The position numbers and the translations under genes were made by a program. A model generated the notes under the pieces. It did not search any database, was not told the origin of the DNA, and worked only from the letters and a program-made list of their open reading frames with translations. 64,000 bases of DNA from Onchocerca volvulus (Eukaryota > Nematoda > Chromadorea > Rhabditida > Onchocercidae): positions 15,577,097-15,641,096 of the forward strand of contig HG738140.1 in the NCBI GenBank assembly GCA_000499405.2. The letters run 5' to 3'. This document shows, piece after piece, positions 59,501-64,000 of this stretch. Numbering within the stretch: the stretch's first letter is position 1; each line of letters opens with the position of its first letter.

Positions 59501-62500
59501 GCTACCCAAAAGTTTTCATTTATAGTATATTGAAAAGTCGTCATTTCTTGAGAATATGTTTTGTTTTTCTATCTTTCCAATGATTCTCTGTAAATGTGCA
59601 TGTAGAATGCCGCAGTTTGTCACGTCATGCCAAGTCAGCAGAGATCTGTTTTGACCCTTGTGCTACCACGCCAAGTCAGCAGACATTTGTTATAACCCTT
59701 ATGCTACCCAAAAATTTTTATTTATAATATATTGAAAAGTCGTTATTTCTTGAGAATATGTTTTGTTTTTCTATCTTTCCAATGATTCTCTGTAAATGTG
59801 CATGTAGAATGCCGCAGTTTGTCACGTCATGCCAAGTCAGCAGAGATCTGTTTTGACCCTTGTGCTACCACGCCAAGTCAGCAGACATTTGTTATAACCC
59901 TTATGCTACCCAAAAATTTTTATTTATAATATATTGAAAAGTCGTTATTTCTTGAGAATATGTTTTGTTTTTCTATCTTTCCAATGATTCTCTGTAAATG
60001 TGCATGTAGAATGCCGCAGTTTGTCACGTCATGCCAAGTCAGCAGAGATCTGTTTTGACCCTTGTGCTACCCAAANTTTCATTTATAATATATTGAAAAG
60101 TCGTTATTTCTTGAGAATATGTTTTGTTTTTCTATCTTTCCAGTGATTCTCTGTAAATGTGCATGTAGAATGCCGCAGTTTGTCACGTCATGCCAAGTTA
60201 GCAGAGATCTGTTTTGACCCTTGTGCTACCATGCCAAGTCAGCAGAGATCTGTTTTGACCCTTGTGCTACCCAAAAATTTTTATTTATAATATATTGAAA
60301 AGTCGTTATTTCTTGAGAATATGTTTTGTTTTTCTATCTTTCCAATGATTCTCTGTAAATGTGCATGTAGAATGCCGCAGTTTGTCACGTCATGCCAAGT
60401 CAGCAGAGATCTGTTTTGACCCTTGTGCTACCACGCCAAGTCAGCAGACATTTGTTATAACCCTTGTGCTACCCAAAAATATTTATTTATAATATATTGA
60501 AAAGTCGTTATTTCTTGAGAATATGTTTTGTTTTTCTATCTTTCCAATGATTCTCTGTAAATGTGCATGTAGAATGCCGCAGTTTGTCACGTCATGCCAA
60601 GTCAGCAGAGATCTGTTTTGACCCTTGTGCTACCACGCCAAGTCAGCAGACATTTGTTATAACCCTTATGCTACCCAAAAATTTTCATTTATAATATATT
60701 GAAAAGTCGTTATTTCTTGAGAATATGTTTTGTTTTTCTATCTTTCCAATGATTCTCTGTAAATGTGCATGTAGAATGCCGCAGTTTGTCACGTCATGCC
60801 AAGTCAGCAGAGATCTGTTTTGACCCTTGTGCTACCACGCCAAGTCAGCAGACATTTGTTATAACCCTTATGCTACCCAAAAATTTTTATTTATAATATA
60901 TTGAAAAGTCGTTATTTCTTGAGAATATGTTTTGTTTTTCTATCTTTCCAATGATTCTCTGTAAATGTGCATGTAGAATGCCGCAGTTTGTCACGTCATG
61001 CCAAGTCAGCAGAGATCTGTTTTGACCCTTGTGCTACCACGCCAAGTCAGCAGACATTTGTTATAACCCTTATGCTACCCAAAAATTTTTATTTATAATA
61101 TATTGAAAAGTCGTTATTTCTTGAGAATATGTTTTGTTTTTCTATCTTTCCAATGATTCTCTGTAAATGTGCATGTAGAATGCCGCAGTTTGTCACGTCA
61201 TGCCAAGTCAGCAGAGATCTGTTTTGACCCTTGTGCTACCACGCCAAGTCAGCAGAGATCTTTTATGACGCTTGTACTACCCAAAAGTTTTCATTTATAG
61301 TATATTGAAAAGTCGTCATTTCTTGAGAATATGTTTTGTTTTTCTATCTTTCCAATGATTCTCTGTAAATGTGCATGTAGAATGCCGCAGTTTGTCACGT
61401 CATGCCAAGTCAGCAGAGATCTGTTTTGACCCTTGTGCTACCACGCCAAGTCAGCAGACATTTGTTATAACCCTTATGCTACCCAAAAATTTTTATTTAT
61501 AATATATTGAAAAGTCGTTATTTCTTGAGAATATGTTTTGTTTTTCTATCTTTCCAATGATTCTCTGTAAATGTGCATGTAGAATGCCGCAGTTTGTCAC
61601 GTCATGCCAAGTCAGCAGAGATCTGTTTTGACCCTTGTGCTACCAGGCCAAGTCAGCAGACATTTGTTATAACCCTTATGCTACCCAAAAATTTTTATTT
61701 ATAATATATTGAAAAGTCGTTATTTCTTGAGAATATGTTTTGTTTTTCTATCTTTCCAATGATTCTCTGTAAATGTGCATGTAGAATGCCGCAGTTTGTC
61801 ACGTCATGCCAAGTCAGCAGAGATCTGTTTTGACCCTTGTGCTACCAGGCCAAGTCAGCAGACATTTGTTATAACCCTTATGCTACCCAAAAATTTTTAT
61901 TTATAATATATTGAAAAGTCGTTATTTCTTGAGAATATGTTTTGTTTTTCTATCTTTCCAATGATTCTCTGTAAATGTGCATGTAGAATGCCGCAGTTTG
62001 TCACGTCATGCCAAGTCAGCAGAGATCTGTTTTGACCCTTGTGCTACCACGCCAAGTCAGCAGACATTTGTTATAACCCTTATGCTACCCAAAAATTTTT
62101 ATTTATAATATATTGAAAAGTCGTTATTTCTTGAGAATATGTTTTGTTTTTCTATCTTTCCAATGATTCTCTGTAAATGTGCATGTAGAATGCCGCAGTT
62201 TGTCACGTCATGCCAAGTCAGCAGAGATCTGTTTTGACCCTTGTGCTACCACGCCAAGTCAGCAGACATTTGTTATAACCCTTATGCTACCCAAAAATTT
62301 TTATTTATAATATATTGAAAAGTCGTTATTTCTTGAGAATATGTTTTGTTTTTCTATCTTTCCAATGATTCTCTGTAAATGTGCATGTAGAATGCCGCAG
62401 TTTGTCACGTCATGCCAAGTCAGCAGAGATCTGTTTTGACCCTTGTGCTACCATGCCAAGTCAGCAGACATTTGTTATAACCCTTATGCTACCCAAAAAT

Positions 62501-64000
62501 TTTTATTTATAATATATTGAAAAGTCGTTATTTCTTGAGAATATGTTTTGTTTTTCTATCTTTCCAATGATTCTCTGTAAATGTGCATGTAGAATGCCGC
62601 AGTTTGTCACGTCATGCCAAGTCAGCAGAGATCTGTTTTGACCCTTGTGCTACCAGGCCAAGTCAGCAGACATTTGTTATAACCCTTATGCTACCCAAAA
62701 ATTTTTATTTATAATATATTGAAAATTCATTATATCTTGAGAATATGTTTTGTTTTTCTATCTTTTCCAGTGAATCTCTTTAAATGTGATATGTAGAATG
62801 CCGCAGTTTGTCACGTCATGCCAAGTCAGCAGAGATCTGTTATGACCCTTGTGCTACCAGGCCAAGTCAGCAGACATTTGTTATAACCCTTATGCTACCC
62901 AAAAATTTTCATTTATAATATATTGAAAAGTCGTTATTTCTTGAGAATATGTTTTGTTTTTCTATCTTTCCAATGATTCTCTGTAAATGTGCATGTAGAA
63001 TGCCGCAGTTTGTCACGTCATGCCAAGTCAGCAGAGATCTGTTTTGACCCTTGTGCTACCACGCCAAGTCAGCAGACATTTGTTATAACCCTTATGCTAC
63101 CCAAAAATTTTTATTTATAATATATTGAAAAGTCGTTATTTCTTGAGAATATGTTTTGTTTTTCTATCTTTCCAATGATTCTCTGTAAATGTGCATGTAG
63201 AATGCCGCAGTTTGTCACGTCATGCCAAGTCAGCAGAGATCTGTTTTGACCCTTGTGCTACCACGCCAAGTCAGCAGACATTTGTTATAACCCTTATGCT
63301 ACCCAAAAATTTTTATTTATAATATATTGAAAAGTCGTTATTTCTTGAGAATATGTTTTGTTTTTCTATCTTTCCAATGATTCTCTGTAAATGTGCATGT
63401 AGAATGCCGCAGTTTGTCACGTCATGCCAAGTCAGCAGAGATCTGTTTTGACCCTTGTGCTACCACGCCAAGTCAGCAGACATTTGTTATAACCCTTATG
63501 CTACCCAAAAATTTTTATTTATAATATATTGAAAAGTCGTTATTTCTTGAGAATATGTTTTGTTTTTCTATCTTTCCAATGATTCTCTGTAAATGTGCAT
63601 GTAGAATGCCGCAGTTTGTCACGTCATGCCAAGTCAGCAGAGATCTGTTTTGACCCTTGTGCTACCACGCCAAGTCAGCAGACATTTGTTATAACCCTTA
63701 TGCTACCCAAAAATTTTTATTTATAATATATTGAAAAGTCGTTATTTCTTGAGAATATGTTTTGTTTTTCTATCTTTCCAATGATTCTCTGTAAATGTGC
63801 ATGTAGAATGCCGCAGTTTGTCACGTCATGCCAAGTCAGCAGAGATCTGTTTTGACCCTTGTGCTACCACGCCAAGTCAGCAGACATTTGTTATAACCCT
63901 TATGCTACCCAAAAATTTTCATTTATAATATATTGAAAAGTCGTTATTTCTTGAGAATATGTTTTGTTTTTCTATCTTTCCAATGATTCTCTGTAAATGT
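53548..64000 (+). repeat. Satellite array, 202-bp monomer, about 51 copies, running off the window
   Basis: The marker GCCGCAGTTTGTCACGTC recurs every 202 bp (for example about 54963, 55165, 55367). Each monomer contains two imperfect 41-bp halves, CCAAGTCAGCAGAGATCTG...TGCTACCA and CCAAGTCAGCAGACATTTG...TGCTACCC, followed by a ...GAAAAGTCGTTATTTCTTG stretch. The first interval is 161 bp and lacks the second half, as does the one at the N (60076). Most monomers look identical; variants (CACGCC, CAGGCC or CATGCC at the half junction; TTTTTATT or TTTTCATT; GCTACCC or GCTGCCC) are interspersed. Monomers near 53870 and 62730 share an older-type block (AAAATTCATTATATCTTGAG, TTTTCCAGTGAATCTCTTTA). 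No coding role. Confidence 0.97.

Noticed and set aside
53548..64000. CRISPR-like regular repetition
   Set aside because: The 202-bp units are contiguous with no unique spacers, in eukaryotic AT-rich DNA. This is a satellite.

Overview
The window looks like nuclear DNA of a parasitic nematode, most likely a filarial or other spirurid worm. It is very AT-rich, and its genes are split into short exons by introns with consensus GT...TTTCAG or TTTTAG borders. It also carries several copies of the 22-nt nematode spliced-leader sequence SL1. There are no bacterial-type genes, rRNAs or CRISPR arrays, and I recognised no tRNA. Single N characters at 8838, 31330 and 60076 mark assembly joins, two of them inside repeats. 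Species and chromosome cannot be named from sequence alone.

Left third (1-31 kb): sparse, mostly degraded or partial genes. A TRPC-channel-like pseudogene lies on the minus strand (2.3-4.6 kb), split by a solo LTR, and has a diverged inverted paralogue at 23.6-25.0 kb. A minus-strand gene with signal peptide and fibronectin-III exons (11.1-10.2 kb) is followed by exons resembling a receptor juxtamembrane region and a weak kinase glycine loop (8.0-6.2 kb). Plus-strand items are a charged coiled-coil-like gene (13.3-14.7 kb), an ankyrin-repeat relic (16.2-16.5 kb), a well-supported four-TM LAPTM4-type gene (22.0-23.2 kb), a small unknown gene (28.4-28.7 kb) and a CUB-like exon (30.0 kb).

Middle (31.2-37.8 kb): a 1,674-bp unit repeated in tandem about 3.5 times. 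It carries an SL1-containing LTR-like segment on the minus strand and coding-like islands on the plus strand. It runs into a BEL/Pao-type aspartic-protease relic.

Right-middle (37.9-52.95 kb): a large palindrome with two nearly identical arms of about 5.45 kb around a 4.16-kb spacer. Each arm carries one complete six-exon 7TM chemoreceptor-like gene (331 aa), transcribed away from the spacer. The spacer holds parts of at least one plus-strand gene and minus-strand exons. One palindrome breakpoint falls a few bases inside an exon.

Right end (53.5-64 kb and beyond): a satellite array of about 51 monomers of 202 bp. These arose from a 161-bp ancestral form by an internal 41-bp duplication; single ancestral-type copies survive at 26.3 kb and 37.7 kb.

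The most unusual signal is the repeated placement of SL1 about three quarters of the way into LTRs, where R would be expected to start. Two of these LTRs are complete solo elements with 5-bp target-site duplications. About 125 nt, close to the size of an SL RNA, runs from SL1 to the LTR end.
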